Positions 24,941 through 34,879 of a stretch of DNA of 64,000 bases are shown here, in pieces. Made by a program: the position numbers and the translations under genes. The stretch's first letter is position 1, and every line of letters starts with the position of its first letter. This stretch comes from Paenibacillus woosongensis (lineage in GTDB: Bacteria; Bacillota; Bacilli; Paenibacillales; Paenibacillaceae). Where the stretch lies: NCBI RefSeq assembly GCF_030122845.1, contig NZ_CP126084.1, positions 1,798,001-1,862,000 of the forward strand, in the 5' to 3' direction. The notes beneath the pieces were generated by a model, which was not told where the DNA came from, did no database searches, and saw only the letters and a program-made list of their open reading frames with translations.

Positions 24941-26569
24941 ATGGACGATCAAAAAAATAAACCGGGTCAAGGCTTTGGAGAGAACGGAAATGACAAACCG
25001 CAGCAAACTCCGGAGTCCGGCTCGTCCTCTTCATATTACTATTCATACGGACCTTTTCAATCCTATGGCAAAAACGGCGAGAAATCCGGGCAAGGCCCAT
25101 CCTACGAGCGCCGTCAGCCGGAGGAGGTAGAAATCACCAGGCCGCAGCCAGTAAAGCCAATCCCTACATCTTCTTTTACGAGCTATAATTCTACGGAAGG
25201 CTCGCCTGGCGCATTTGGCGGCAGCGGTACGGGAAATTCGGCACCGCCAGCAGCAAGAAACAACAACTGGCAGTACAATGAACGGCCGAAGCGCTCGTCC
25301 TTCAAATCGGTATTGGCGGGCATGCTGGCAGGCATGCTGATTCTGACCGGAGCGATGGTGTTCGCAGACCGGACCAATCTGTTCACGCCTGAATCAGCAG
25401 CGCATGTTCCAGCGGCAACGGCACCGGAATCCAAGACGGCGGCAGGAGACGGCGGCTCATCATCCAAGACTTCGACAGCTGTCTTCCCGATGACAAATCC
25501 CGGCGACGTTACCAGTGTCGTGCAGCAGGCTAGTCCTGCAGTCGTGAAGATCGAGACTCTCGTTAAAGCCGGCAGACAAAGCCAGCGGAGCCAAAGCAAC
25601 GATCCGTTCTACCGCTTCTTCTTCGGCGACGACCTGTATGGAAACAATGGAGGCGGCAGCGGCGGGGGCAGCTCCTCCAATTCGAACCAGCTGGTGCCAA
25701 CCGGTATCGGATCCGGCTTCATCTTCGATAAGACGGGTTACATTCTGACGAACGAGCACGTCGTGCATAATGCCGATATCGTTCAGGTAACACTTCAGGA
25801 CAGTGAGAAGCCTTATGAAGCGAAGGTGCTTGGTACAAGCTATGAGCTTGATCTTGCCGTGCTCAAGATCGAAGGCGACAGCAATTTTCCTTCCATTCCG
25901 CTCGGCAACTCCGACAACACGCAAGTAGGCGAATGGCTGGTAGCGATCGGCAACCCGCAGGGCTTTGACCATACCGTTACGGCAGGGGTTCTGAGCGCCA
26001 AGGAAAGAGGCGGTATCCGCATCGCTGGCGAGAATGGCGAGAAGGACCGGGAATACGAGCATTTGCTGCAAACCGATGCATCGATCAATCCGGGGAACTC
26101 TGGAGGGCCGCTGCTGAACCTGAACGGGGAAGTTGTGGGAATTAACGTGGCGGTGAGCTCCGATGCTCAAGGGATCGGATTCGCGATTCCGACGTCAACG
26201 GTGTCCGAAGTGCTGGATAAGCTGAAGAATAACGAGGAAATTCCGAAGAAGCCGGTGCCGTTCATTGGGGCTACCCTGATGACAATGACGGATGAAGTGG
26301 CGAAACAGATGGGAACCGATGTGAAGGAAGGCTCCGTCGTCTCTGATATTGTCTACAAATCTCCGGCATACAATGCGGATCTTCGTCCATATGATATCAT
26401 CACCGGAGCAGACGGCAAGAAATTCGTGACGAAGGAAGATCTCATCGCTTATATTCAGAAGCAGACCGTAGGTACGGTTGTTACATTTAACATCGTGCGC
26501 GACGGCAAGAATATCGATCTGAAGGTGACGATCGGCGACAAAAACGAGTTTCCTAACCTGCAGCAATAA
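24941..26569 (+). CDS. htrA: HtrA/DegP-like membrane-anchored serine protease
   Basis: 542 residues. A long Gly/Ser/Pro-rich cytoplasmic N-terminus (residues 1-120) is followed by one membrane segment (VLAGMLAGMLILTGAMVFA) and a Gly/Ser linker. The trypsin-like domain has its His in LTNEHVV (near 273), Asp in ELDLAVL (near 304) and Ser in NPGNSGGP (near 386). One PDZ domain follows (SVVSDIVYKSPAYNADLRPYD). It degrades misfolded secreted proteins at the outer membrane face. Context suggests a CssRS-like regulation loop with the downstream two-component pair. Confidence 0.92.
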   Translation: MDDQKNKPGQGFGENGNDKPQQTPESGSSSSYYYSYGPFQSYGKNGEKSGQGPSYERRQPEEVEITRPQPVKPIPTSSFTSYNSTEGSPGAFGGSGTGNSAPPAARNNNWQYNERPKRSSFKSVLAGMLAGMLILTGAMVFADRTNLFTPESAAHVPAATAPESKTAAGDGGSSSKTSTAVFPMTNPGDVTSVVQQASPAVVKIETLVKAGRQSQRSQSNDPFYRFFFGDDLYGNNGGGSGGGSSSNSNQLVPTGIGSGFIFDKTGYILTNEHVVHNADIVQVTLQDSEKPYEAKVLGTSYELDLAVLKIEGDSNFPSIPLGNSDNTQVGEWLVAIGNPQGFDHTVTAGVLSAKERGGIRIAGENGEKDREYEHLLQTDASINPGNSGGPLLNLNGEVVGINVAVSSDAQGIGFAIPTSTVSEVLDKLKNNEEIPKKPVPFIGATLMTMTDEVAKQMGTDVKEGSVVSDIVYKSPAYNADLRPYDIITGADGKKFVTKEDLIAYIQKQTVGTVVTFNIVRDGKNIDLKVTIGDKNEFPNLQQ

Positions 26570-26599
26570 AACCGGATGAGAAGTCTGCAGAAACAAAGA

Positions 26600-26631
26600 G
26601 AGGCGGCACGGCTAATTTGCCCTGCCGCCTC
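26600..26631 (+). terminator. GC-rich hairpin after htrA
   Basis: GAGGCGGCA / TGCCGCCTC nine-bp stem. There is no long T run, so it may be a leaky terminator allowing some read-through into the response regulator. Confidence 0.5.
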
Positions 26632-26757
26632 TTAATATAGCCGATAAGGTATGAACGGACGAAACAAGCAGACATTTGTTGTACAATATAGATATGAACA
26701 ATGGTACTAGCCGCAAGACGGAAGTTAAGCTGACAGCGGCTTTGGTAAAAAGGAGAG

Positions 26758-27456
26758 ATGGCCGTGAGATCGGGAATACTGGTAATCGATGACGATGAGA
26801 AGATTACTTCCATGCTCCGCCGGGGCCTGGCATTCGAAGGGTATGACGTCTATACAGCGAATGACGGGATGGAAGGCCTGTCGATGCTGCTGACTGCAGA
26901 TCCGGATTTGATCATATTGGACGTGATGATGCCGAAGCTGGACGGATTCGAGGTGTGCCGCCGGTTGAGGGAAGGGGGCAGCACGGTTCCCGTACTTATG
27001 CTGACGGCGAAAGATGAAGTGGAGAACCGGGTTAAGGGGCTGGACACCGGAGCAGACGACTATTTGGTGAAGCCGTTTGCGCTTGAGGAGCTGCTGGCCC
27101 GGGTACGCGCGCTGCTGCGGCGCAAGGATTCCACAGGAGGAGAGGCGGGAAGCCACAGGCTGATCTTCGAGGATGTCATTATGGACATGGATTCGCGCGA
27201 GGTGCTGCGCGGCGGCCAGCGGCTGGAGCTGACGGCCAAGGAGTTTGAGCTGCTGCATCTGTTCATGCAAAATCCGAAGCGGCTGCTGACGCGCGATCTG
27301 ATTATGGACAAAATTTGGGGGTATGACTACAGCGGCGAATCGAACGTGCTTGAGGTGTACATTGCAATGCTCAGGCAGAAGACGGAGGAGCATGGAGGGA
27401 AGCGCATCATTCAGACGATCCGCGGCGCCGGCTACATTCTGAGAGGGGATTCCTAG
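26758..27456 (+). CDS. Response regulator, OmpR family (CssR-like)
   Basis: 232 residues from ATG 26758 with AAGGAG upstream. The receiver has ILVIDDDEKI, phospho-acceptor Asp in IILDVMMPKLDGFEV and the KPF switch lysine. The winged-helix output domain has the characteristic ELTAKEFELLHLFMQNP and YIAMLRQKTEEHGGKRIIQTIRGAGYIL. Two bases separate it from its kinase. Being next to htrA, and with an OmpR-type repeat in the htrA promoter, it is likely a secretion-stress regulator; the exact orthologue is not certain. Confidence 0.85.
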   Translation: MAVRSGILVIDDDEKITSMLRRGLAFEGYDVYTANDGMEGLSMLLTADPDLIILDVMMPKLDGFEVCRRLREGGSTVPVLMLTAKDEVENRVKGLDTGADDYLVKPFALEELLARVRALLRRKDSTGGEAGSHRLIFEDVIMDMDSREVLRGGQRLELTAKEFELLHLFMQNPKRLLTRDLIMDKIWGYDYSGESNVLEVYIAMLRQKTEEHGGKRIIQTIRGAGYILRGDS

Positions 27457-27458
27457 GC

Positions 27459-28916
27459 ATGTCGATCCGGTTACGTCTAACAGCATGGTATACGGGGATT
27501 TTAGCGATTACGCTGATTATGTTCGGCGCATCGATATATGGAATAGTACGGTATAACATTTTTCTGGAAGTGAAGAAGAAGGTCGAGGAGCACGGGGCTC
27601 AGATTGAAAAATCCCAGAACGTCAGCCTGTCTCAAGGACTGGATTTGCAAATGGACCGAAGCCAAATTCTCCGTTTGGAGGATGCCCGCATCTTCTGGCA
27701 GCTGAATAACTATGTCAAAAATTCCACGCGCATTTCCGAAGGCATGCTGAACCGCGAAATGGTCTTCCCGGTTCCTGACATCGATCAGATCGGCAAAAAA
27801 GGTGTGTTTCAGAGCATTACCATCAATGGAAACTCTTATATGCTGTATGAAAGGCCGCTTGTTTACGGCAATACGATCGTCGGTCTGCTCCAGCTTGCCG
27901 CGGATACCAATGCGGAGAACCGGATCATGGATCAGCTGAAAACCGTGCTGCTGTTCGGATCATTTATTACGATTGCCGTAGCAAGCACATTCGGCTTATT
28001 CCTGGCCCGGCAGTCGATGGCGCCCATCGGCAAGGTTATCGAGGCGGCTAATGGGATTCAGAAGGGGACGGACCTGAGCGTCCGCATTGAATATGATGGA
28101 CCCGGCGATGAGATCGGCAGGCTGATCGGCACCGTAAACAACATGCTGGCCCGAACAGAAGGGTTCTATAAGGAGTTGGATGAGGCGTATGCGAACCAGC
28201 GCCGCTTCGTATCCGATGCTTCGCATGAGCTGAGAACGCCGCTGACGACCATTCGGGGGAACGTTGATCTGCTGAAGAAAATCTGGGTCCGTGAGGGCGA
28301 GGAGCCGGGGGCGATGGATGAGGAGCAGCTCCGCAAATTCTCTCTGGAAGCCGTAAGCGATATCGCCGACGAGTCCGAGCGGATGAGCCGCCTGATCAAT
28401 GATATGCTGTCGCTCGCCCGGGCCGATGCCGGCCAGACGATCGAGAAGCAGCCGCAGTTGCTGAGCCCGATCGTGGAGGAGGTCGTACGACGGGCCAATT
28501 TCTTGCCGCGCAAGGCTTTATGGCTGCAGGGGGATTTAACGGCCATCCAGGACGCCTGCATCGACGGCAACAAAGATTATCTGCAGCAAATGCTGTTCAT
28601 TTTTATTGAGAATGCCTTTAAGTATACTCCCGAAGGGCAAGTCGTCATCGATGCAGTCAAATCGGGCAATCAGGTCGGCATCCGGATCAAGGACAGCGGA
28701 ATCGGCATGGATCGCAGCGAAATTCCGCAGATTTTCGAACGCTTCTACCGGGCGGATCCATCCCGGGGAGTCACTCAGGGTACGGGGCTCGGCCTTTCTA
28801 TTGCGAAGTGGATTATCGATGAGCATCAGGGCTCGGTCGAAGTGGTTACCCGGCGCGGCGAGGGAACAACTTTTGTGATCTGGCTCCCTGTTGTCTTTAA
28901 TGACCAGCCGGAATAG
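27459..28916 (+). CDS. HAMP-containing sensor histidine kinase (CssS-like)
   Basis: 485 residues. TM1 is at about 8-29 (TGILAITLIMFGASIYGIV) and an extracytoplasmic sensor of about 130 residues follows. TM2 is near 165-185, then a HAMP domain. The HisKA helix has its His in SDASHELRTPLTTIRGN, and the HATPase_c domain has N box FIENAFKYTP, DSGIGM and GTGLGLSIAKWI. Orthodox class I kinase paired with the OmpR-type regulator. The sensor faces the membrane exterior, fitting detection of envelope or secretion stress. Confidence 0.88.
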   Translation: MSIRLRLTAWYTGILAITLIMFGASIYGIVRYNIFLEVKKKVEEHGAQIEKSQNVSLSQGLDLQMDRSQILRLEDARIFWQLNNYVKNSTRISEGMLNREMVFPVPDIDQIGKKGVFQSITINGNSYMLYERPLVYGNTIVGLLQLAADTNAENRIMDQLKTVLLFGSFITIAVASTFGLFLARQSMAPIGKVIEAANGIQKGTDLSVRIEYDGPGDEIGRLIGTVNNMLARTEGFYKELDEAYANQRRFVSDASHELRTPLTTIRGNVDLLKKIWVREGEEPGAMDEEQLRKFSLEAVSDIADESERMSRLINDMLSLARADAGQTIEKQPQLLSPIVEEVVRRANFLPRKALWLQGDLTAIQDACIDGNKDYLQQMLFIFIENAFKYTPEGQVVIDAVKSGNQVGIRIKDSGIGMDRSEIPQIFERFYRADPSRGVTQGTGLGLSIAKWIIDEHQGSVEVVTRRGEGTTFVIWLPVVFNDQPE

Positions 28917-28924
28917 GCTATAAT
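28896..28924 (+). promoter_or_regulatory. Likely ispH promoter
   Basis: TTTAAT, 17-base spacer, TATAAT, overlapping the end of the kinase gene. Confidence 0.45.
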
Positions 28925-28992
28925 TAAGATTGTTGCCCTTTAATCAGGATCCGGTTCGGATATGAGGGAACAAGAAAGCGAGGGTGCAAATC

Positions 28993-29943
28993 ATGGAAGT
29001 GATCAAAATTTCGCCGCGCGGTTATTGTTACGGGGTCGTAGACGCGATGGTGCTTGCCCGGCAAGCCGCCAAGAATCTCGATTTGCCGCGGCCGATATAT
29101 ATACTGGGAATGATTGTCCACAACAGTCATGTGACCCAATCCTTTGAGGATGAAGGAATCATCACGCTTGACGGGCCTAACCGTCTGGATATACTCAGTC
29201 AGGTGGAGAGCGGCACGGTGATTTTTACCGCTCATGGGGTATCGCCTGAAGTGCGGAAAATCGCCCGTGATAAAGGGCTGACTACGGTTGACGCCACTTG
29301 CCCGGACGTGACCAAGACGCATGTCCTGATCGAGGAGAAGGTTGCGGAAGGGTACGAGATCATTTACATCGGCAAGAAAGGACATCCCGAGCCGGAAGGG
29401 GCGATTGGGGTTGCGCCAGAGCACGTGCATTTGATCGAGAAGGAAGAGGAGATCGATGCTTTGAATATCGCTTCGGACCGGATCGTCATCACGAACCAGA
29501 CGACGATGAGCCAATGGGATATCAAGCATATCATGAAGAAGCTGCTGGAGAGGTTTCCGGGAGCAGAGATTCATAATGAAATATGCCTGGCAACCCAGGT
29601 GCGGCAGGAGGCGGTAGCCGAGCAGGCCGGGCAGGCGGATCTCGTTATCGTTGTAGGCGATCCGCGCAGCAACAACTCCAACCGTCTCGCCCAAGTGTCG
29701 GAGGAGATAGCCGGGGTAAAGGCTTACCGGATTTCCGATGTTACCGAACTGAAGCGCGAATGGCTGGAGGGAGTCGGCAAGGTGGCCGTCACCTCGGGGG
29801 CGTCTACGCCGACGCCGATTACGAAGGAGGTTATCGCTTATTTGGAGCAGTATGACCCGAATAACGCGGATACCTGGGAGATTGTACGGACGGTGAACAT
29901 GCAGAAGCTGCTGCCGCCCGTGAAGGCTGCCAAGAAATCTTAA
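28993..29943 (+). CDS. ispH: 4-hydroxy-3-methylbut-2-enyl diphosphate reductase
   Basis: 316 residues from ATG 28993 (GAGGGTG upstream); a GTG at 28984 is in frame but too near the ribosome site. The three iron-sulfur Cys are visible: in [10 protein letters not shown], in [10 protein letters not shown] and in HNEICLATQ. The substrate-binding segments [24 protein letters not shown] and [10 protein letters not shown] also match LytB/IspH. It catalyses the last step of the MEP pathway, giving IPP and DMAPP. Confidence 0.95.
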   Translation: MEVIKISPRGYCYGVVDAMVLARQAAKNLDLPRPIYILGMIVHNSHVTQSFEDEGIITLDGPNRLDILSQVESGTVIFTAHGVSPEVRKIARDKGLTTVDATCPDVTKTHVLIEEKVAEGYEIIYIGKKGHPEPEGAIGVAPEHVHLIEKEEEIDALNIASDRIVITNQTTMSQWDIKHIMKKLLERFPGAEIHNEICLATQVRQEAVAEQAGQADLVIVVGDPRSNNSNRLAQVSEEIAGVKAYRISDVTELKREWLEGVGKVAVTSGASTPTPITKEVIAYLEQYDPNNADTWEIVRTVNMQKLLPPVKAAKKS

Positions 29944-29961
29944 TATGGAATCATTCCTAAG

Positions 29962-30008
29962 AAGCCGTCTCGATGGCCGGGTATTTTGGCCGGAAGAGAC
30001 GGCTTTTT
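29962..30008 (+). terminator. Terminator after ispH
   Basis: AAGCCGTCTC / GAGACGGCTT stem with an inner GGCC helix and TTTTT tail. Confidence 0.85.
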
Positions 30009-30215
30009 GCTGTTATTCGCCGCGGGGATGGAACGAGAGCAGAATGTGTTCATAAAGTCATAAAAGTGTTGTAAATAGCATGGTTGGTCTATTGCCATTC
30101 CCTGTTGGAATTGTGACCGCATAAAACGGGTGGAAAAAACAAAATTTGCAGATGGATAATGGATCCTGTCCCGATTAGACTGAAAGAAAGACAACGAGAG
30201 TATGGGGGCTGAATT

Positions 30216-31997
30216 ATGCTTTGGAAGCGGCTATCTTATCATCATAAATTATTTATTGTGCTCATTATCGCCAGCAGTTTGCCCGTCTTATTGCTGGGAA
30301 CGATCGCTTACAAAAAATCCTCGGAAACTTTAATGCAGCAGACAGAGCAGGACTTGCAGATTATTGCCGGGCAATTGATTACGGCGATCGAGAAGCAGGT
30401 TAGCGACTTCGACCGCTTCAGCATTTTGCCTTACTATATGCCGGAAGCGTTTACAATATTTAATCAGCCTTACGTTCCCCAGGAAGAATGGGGCTCCGCA
30501 GAGCTGAATGCGCAGAAACAGCTCATCCGCTTGATGAGCGCGTATCCCTCGATTAACAAGTCGATTAAAGGAATGGTGTTCTATGGAATGAACGAAAGCA
30601 TTAGCGGTTATCGGCTCAGCGGCTCATCTACAATGAACAAAAATTATGATGTGAGTGAAGAAAAGTGGTACCAGGAGGCTCTGGAGAAAAACGGGGGATT
30701 TGTCGTCTCGGGCGTACACGATGTTAAGCAATTCGAAGGAGAAATATTCAAGGCCGTAACGGTGTCCAGATTGCTGCTGGATGAGCAAATGCGGCCGCTT
30801 GCCGTCATTGCTATCCACATTTCTCCCGATTTCATCGAGAGAATCATTACCTCCTCACAGCTCCGCGATACGGTCGTAACGGTCGTCGATGCGGACAATC
30901 AGCTGGTCTATGCTTCGGACGAACAATTGGCGGCTCATTTGCTGGAGCATCCTCTGGAGAGCGGTGCGGATGGAACGTGGGTTGCCGACAGCAGTCTGGA
31001 ACAACGAAATGTCAAATACAGCGGCGTTGTACGGGTGAACAAGTATTTAGGCTGGACGATTTATATGGGCAAAAATCAAACTGATATCCTGCAGGGAACG
31101 AGCAAGATACGCCAATATACCGTCGTAATCGCCATTGTGCTGATGTTCGCCTCGGCGGCGGTATCTTGGCTGCTGGCCAACGGCTTGGCTGGGCCGATTC
31201 GCCGCTTAATCCGTTCCATGCGCAATGTGGAGACCGGCCGATTTGAAATTCTTGAGGTGCCCAACCGGTATGACGAAATCGGCCAGCTGCATTTAAGCTA
31301 CGTCCGGATGGTCAAACGTCTAAATGAGCTGATCCACTCGATTGCCGAAAAGGAAAGGCAGAAGCGAAAGGCGGAGCTGTATGCGCTGCGGGTCAGAATA
31401 CAGCCTCACTTTTTGTATAATACGCTGAATTCCATTCGGATGCTGGCCATATTGCAGCAGTCTCCGCAAATCGCCAAGCTGATCCATTCATTAAACCGTT
31501 TGCTGCAATCCTATCTCAAGCTGAATGATGAGCTGATGCCGCTGTCCAGAGAAATCGAGCTCCTGCAGGACTACGAGAAGCTGATGGATTTGCGGTATAC
31601 GAATACTTTTGAAGTGAAGTGGGACATCCCTGATTCGTTGGCGGATGCAGGCATACCGGCTATGCTGCTTCAGCCGGTTTTGGAAAATTCAATTTTTCAT
31701 GCTTCCAGGGGACTAAGCCGTATTTTGATGATTATCGTCAGGGCGCGTCTGTTGGAGGATGGCCGTACCTTATGCATTGAGATCATGGATGACGGAACAG
31801 GAATCACCGAGGAGCAAATCGAGAACCTGCTGCAGGAAAGGCGGGAAGACGATTGCGCCAATATTGGAATAAACAATGTGAATGACCGGATACGGCTGTG
31901 GTTCGGCCAAGAATACGGTCTGACGCTGAGACGCTTGGAGCCGGGAACGGCAGTTATAGTTACGATACCCTATAAACCGGTAAGGAAGGAGATTTAG
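30216..31997 (+). CDS. YesM-type sensor histidine kinase
   Basis: 593 residues. TM1 is near 13-33 and TM2 near 300-325, enclosing a large extracellular sensor of about 265 residues. A HAMP domain follows, then the His_kinase (LytS/YesM) domain with RIQPHFLYNTLNSIRML, phospho-acceptor His near residue 397. The ATPase domain is short (LLQPVLENSIFHA, DDGTGI). In Paenibacillus such kinases pair with AraC-type regulators to induce neighbouring sugar ABC transporters. One base separates it from the regulator gene. The inducer is probably an oligosaccharide or the liganded binding protein. Confidence 0.9.
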   Translation: MLWKRLSYHHKLFIVLIIASSLPVLLLGTIAYKKSSETLMQQTEQDLQIIAGQLITAIEKQVSDFDRFSILPYYMPEAFTIFNQPYVPQEEWGSAELNAQKQLIRLMSAYPSINKSIKGMVFYGMNESISGYRLSGSSTMNKNYDVSEEKWYQEALEKNGGFVVSGVHDVKQFEGEIFKAVTVSRLLLDEQMRPLAVIAIHISPDFIERIITSSQLRDTVVTVVDADNQLVYASDEQLAAHLLEHPLESGADGTWVADSSLEQRNVKYSGVVRVNKYLGWTIYMGKNQTDILQGTSKIRQYTVVIAIVLMFASAAVSWLLANGLAGPIRRLIRSMRNVETGRFEILEVPNRYDEIGQLHLSYVRMVKRLNELIHSIAEKERQKRKAELYALRVRIQPHFLYNTLNSIRMLAILQQSPQIAKLIHSLNRLLQSYLKLNDELMPLSREIELLQDYEKLMDLRYTNTFEVKWDIPDSLADAGIPAMLLQPVLENSIFHASRGLSRILMIIVRARLLEDGRTLCIEIMDDGTGITEEQIENLLQERREDDCANIGINNVNDRIRLWFGQEYGLTLRRLEPGTAVIVTIPYKPVRKEI

Positions 31998-31998
31998 G

Positions 31999-33195
31999 AT
32001 GTGGAATCTTCTTGTCGTTGAGGATGAAGCGATTGTCAGAATGGGATTGCGTTACATGGTGGATTGGGAGGCGCAGGGCGTATGCTGGAAGGCTGAGGCT
32101 TCCAATGGAGAAGAAGCGGTGAAGGTACTGGAAGCTGAGGACATCCACATCGTGATGACCGACATCCGTATGCCTGGCATGGACGGGCTCGATCTAGGCA
32201 GGTATATCCGCGAAAAACACGGCGGGCATATACAGGTTATCTATTTGAGCAGCTATGACGACTTTCCCTATGTAAAAGAGGCGATTCGCCTTGGAGCGCT
32301 GGATTATCTCCACAAGCCTACCATGGACGAGAAGGAAGTGACAGCAGCGCTTCGCAAAGCTATTCAGCTGTTGGAGCAGAGCACGGCGAGGGCTCCTGAA
32401 AGAAAATGGTCAGAGGATGAGCGGAATGACTGGCTCGTTTCTTTGCTGGATGATTACACATATCCCCAAAAAATGCTGCTTCCCGAGCTTACGGAAGGAC
32501 AGTTTAACGAGGGGCTGTGGATTACCGCGATGCGGCTTCGCGATGATGCAGCTGACCATATGGCCGCGGCCCCTGCCAGGGATCATCTCAAATTCATGTC
32601 CATTCGGTATTTGATTGACGAATACGTAGCCAGGGACTGGGGAGGTATTGTGTTTCACCGCAATCACCGCGAAATACTGTGGCTGGCGCCGGCCAAATCC
32701 AAGGAAGGCCTGGAGGATCACCAGAGCAAGGAGCAGTACCTGGACAGGCTGCGGAGCAAAGTTTTCGAGCTGCTCAACGCCTCAATCATTTACTCCTGCA
32801 GTTCGGTCTATGATGATTTTCGGCAAATACCGGAAGCATACCTGGAGGTTGAGCTGAAGTTCCCGGTGAATCAGCAGAGCGACAGCCTGCATGTCAGGTT
32901 AGCTAAAGAATATGTCGACAACCATCTGTTAGAGGATATTACCTTGATGAAGGTAGCGGAATCCATTCCGATCAGCTCGAGTTACTTGAGCCGGATTTTC
33001 TTGAAGGAAGTAGGAGAAAGTTTTAGCGATTACGTCATACGCAACAAAGTGATATACGCCCAAAAGCTGCTGCGGGAAACGAATAAGAAGATCTACGAAA
33101 TCAGTGAAATTCTGAGTTATACGAACCCGCACTATTTCAGCAAGCTGTTCAAGGAACGAACCGGTATGACCCCGCTGGAGTATCGGAACCGTTAG
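31999..33195 (+). CDS. YesN-type response regulator with AraC output domain
   Basis: 398 residues with GGAAGGAG upstream. The receiver domain has phospho-acceptor Asp in VMTDIRMPGMDG (near residue 54). A middle linker domain of about 180 residues precedes a C-terminal AraC double helix-turn-helix (ITLMKVAESIPISSSYLSRIF and ISEILSYTNPHYFSKLFKE...TPLEYR). Cognate regulator of the YesM-type kinase; likely activates the transporter and glycosidase genes that follow. Confidence 0.9.
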   Translation: MWNLLVVEDEAIVRMGLRYMVDWEAQGVCWKAEASNGEEAVKVLEAEDIHIVMTDIRMPGMDGLDLGRYIREKHGGHIQVIYLSSYDDFPYVKEAIRLGALDYLHKPTMDEKEVTAALRKAIQLLEQSTARAPERKWSEDERNDWLVSLLDDYTYPQKMLLPELTEGQFNEGLWITAMRLRDDAADHMAAAPARDHLKFMSIRYLIDEYVARDWGGIVFHRNHREILWLAPAKSKEGLEDHQSKEQYLDRLRSKVFELLNASIIYSCSSVYDDFRQIPEAYLEVELKFPVNQQSDSLHVRLAKEYVDNHLLEDITLMKVAESIPISSSYLSRIFLKEVGESFSDYVIRNKVIYAQKLLRETNKKIYEISEILSYTNPHYFSKLFKERTGMTPLEYRNR

Positions 33196-33391
33196 TGCAT
33201 AGGAATGTAGGAAACAGCATGATTCGTCTATTTTAGGAGAAAAATGCCCGGTTTGCGGGCGGAACAAGACGATATGATCGCGTAGAAAATGACATGCTTC
33301 CCTCATACCCGGCACGGCTTCTCGGTAGTAGACTTAGAAGCAAGCCAATAGGCAGCCATGACTTAAGAACATCAAAAGAGGGGGTTATTCA

Positions 33392-34690
33392 ATGAACAGG
33401 AAACGTATTTCAGCCATGCTTGCGGTCGTGATGTCAACCGTCCTGATGTTATCGGCCTGCGGCGGAGGGGCAGGTACGGAGAAAGCTTCCGGCAGCAGCG
33501 GCTCCGGCAGTGGGGAAGGGCAGAAGACTACGGTAACGGTTTGGGTGCTCAATGATCAGAATTCTTATCTGGAGCCGATCATCAAAGCATTCCAGAGCGA
33601 AAATCCGGATATTAAAGTGGAGCCTACTTATTATGGAACAGACCCGTTAAAGGAATCGCTGAAGGTAGCGGCGTCTTCCAAGACGCTGCCCGATATGTGG
33701 TTCACCTGGGGCGGCTCGCTCGGCTCCTTTTACCCGGAGAACGGCCTGGCTATGGATTTGACGCAGGTTGCGGCAGATCATGGATGGGGGAACATTTATA
33801 ATCCTGCTGCACTTGATTTGGTTCAATATGACGGCAAAACCTATGGGGTTCCGTTCCATCTAGCATCTCTCTCGGTCTTCTATCCGAAGGAGCTGTATGC
33901 AAAATTGAATTTGACGCCGCCGGCTACGTTCGCCGAATTCGAGGGGCAATTGCAATTGATGAAAGATCAGGGGATTACGCCGTTTGCCGTTGGAGGCAAA
34001 GGCGGCTGGATGCTGATGCGCTGGGTGGAGCAGCTTATTGAGCATTACGGTGGAACCGAGCTTCATGACCGGTTGAACGCGCTGGAAGCCTCCTGGGATG
34101 ATCCGGCCGTCGTTCAGACTTTCCAGAAGCTGAAGGATTGGTCTGATAAAGGCTATTTCGAGAAAGGCTTCATCACCCTGGACCCGCTTGAAGCGGAAAC
34201 GCCGATGTATCATGGGCAGCAAGGCTTTGCGCTGGAGGGAGCATGGGTTGATCTGAGCATTAGCCAGGCTGGAGCGGATCCTAACGATTTCGGCACCTTT
34301 AAATTCCCGACGGATCAGGAGCCAGTCCGGATGTCGAGCTTTGCGGAAATGTTCCAAATTAACGCAGGATCTGAACCACAGGTGCAGGAAGCAGCCTTGA
34401 AATTGGCTGAATATATTACCGGCGAGGAAGTCGTAAATGAATATATCGATGTATACGGCTCTCCGGCCTTGAAGCAGTTCAAAACTTCGGAGCAGTCTCC
34501 ACATACGTCAGAGATGGCGGAAATGATCAAGGGCGGTAATTTTCTGATCGCGGATCAAGCGCTGCCCCAGACGGTTGTACAGAAGCTGTTTGAAGCTCAG
34601 GATGCAGTCATTTTGAATGAATGGACGCCAGAACAGGCTGCGAAGGAAATTCAGAAGGCAGCCGAGTCGTACAAGAGCAACAGCAACTAG
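33392..34690 (+). CDS. Sugar ABC transporter substrate-binding lipoprotein
   Basis: 432 residues. Signal peptide with lipobox LSAC (Cys near residue 24) and a Gly/Ser-rich tether (GSSGSGSGEGQ), then a cluster B, MalE-like solute-binding fold: TVWVLNDQNSYLEPIIKAF, LPDMWFTWGG, YGVPFHLASLSVFYPKEL and FALEGAWVDL. It captures an oligosaccharide outside the membrane for the two permeases that follow. Substrate not determinable. The 196 bases upstream hold a small GCCCG/CGGGC hairpin (33246-33260) and no clear promoter. Confidence 0.9.
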   Translation: MNRKRISAMLAVVMSTVLMLSACGGGAGTEKASGSSGSGSGEGQKTTVTVWVLNDQNSYLEPIIKAFQSENPDIKVEPTYYGTDPLKESLKVAASSKTLPDMWFTWGGSLGSFYPENGLAMDLTQVAADHGWGNIYNPAALDLVQYDGKTYGVPFHLASLSVFYPKELYAKLNLTPPATFAEFEGQLQLMKDQGITPFAVGGKGGWMLMRWVEQLIEHYGGTELHDRLNALEASWDDPAVVQTFQKLKDWSDKGYFEKGFITLDPLEAETPMYHGQQGFALEGAWVDLSISQAGADPNDFGTFKFPTDQEPVRMSSFAEMFQINAGSEPQVQEAALKLAEYITGEEVVNEYIDVYGSPALKQFKTSEQSPHTSEMAEMIKGGNFLIADQALPQTVVQKLFEAQDAVILNEWTPEQAAKEIQKAAESYKSNSN

Positions 34691-34712
34691 AAGTGGCAAC
34701 AGCATAGCTTGG

Positions 34713-34736
34713 GAGAACAGCCGGAAGGCTGTTCTC
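34713..34736 (+). other. RNA hairpin between binding protein and permease genes
   Basis: Perfect 10-bp stem GAGAACAGCC / GGCTGTTCTC capped by a GGAA (GNRA) tetraloop, 23 bases after the binding-protein stop. No T run follows, so it is more likely an mRNA-stabilising 3' end than a full terminator. A second imperfect inverted repeat (GATATCAG...CTGATATC) lies at about 34740-34783. Confidence 0.65.
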
Positions 34737-34879
34737 TTGGATATCAGAAAGCAATAAGCACGGAGCTTTAGCTTCCTGATATCACAAGGAATACTACCGC
34801 AAAAAGCGGTCGGGCTCCATAGAAAGTACGTTGATAAGCGTGTTTCTTATACTGGGGCCTTGTGCGAGGGAGGCAAGGT

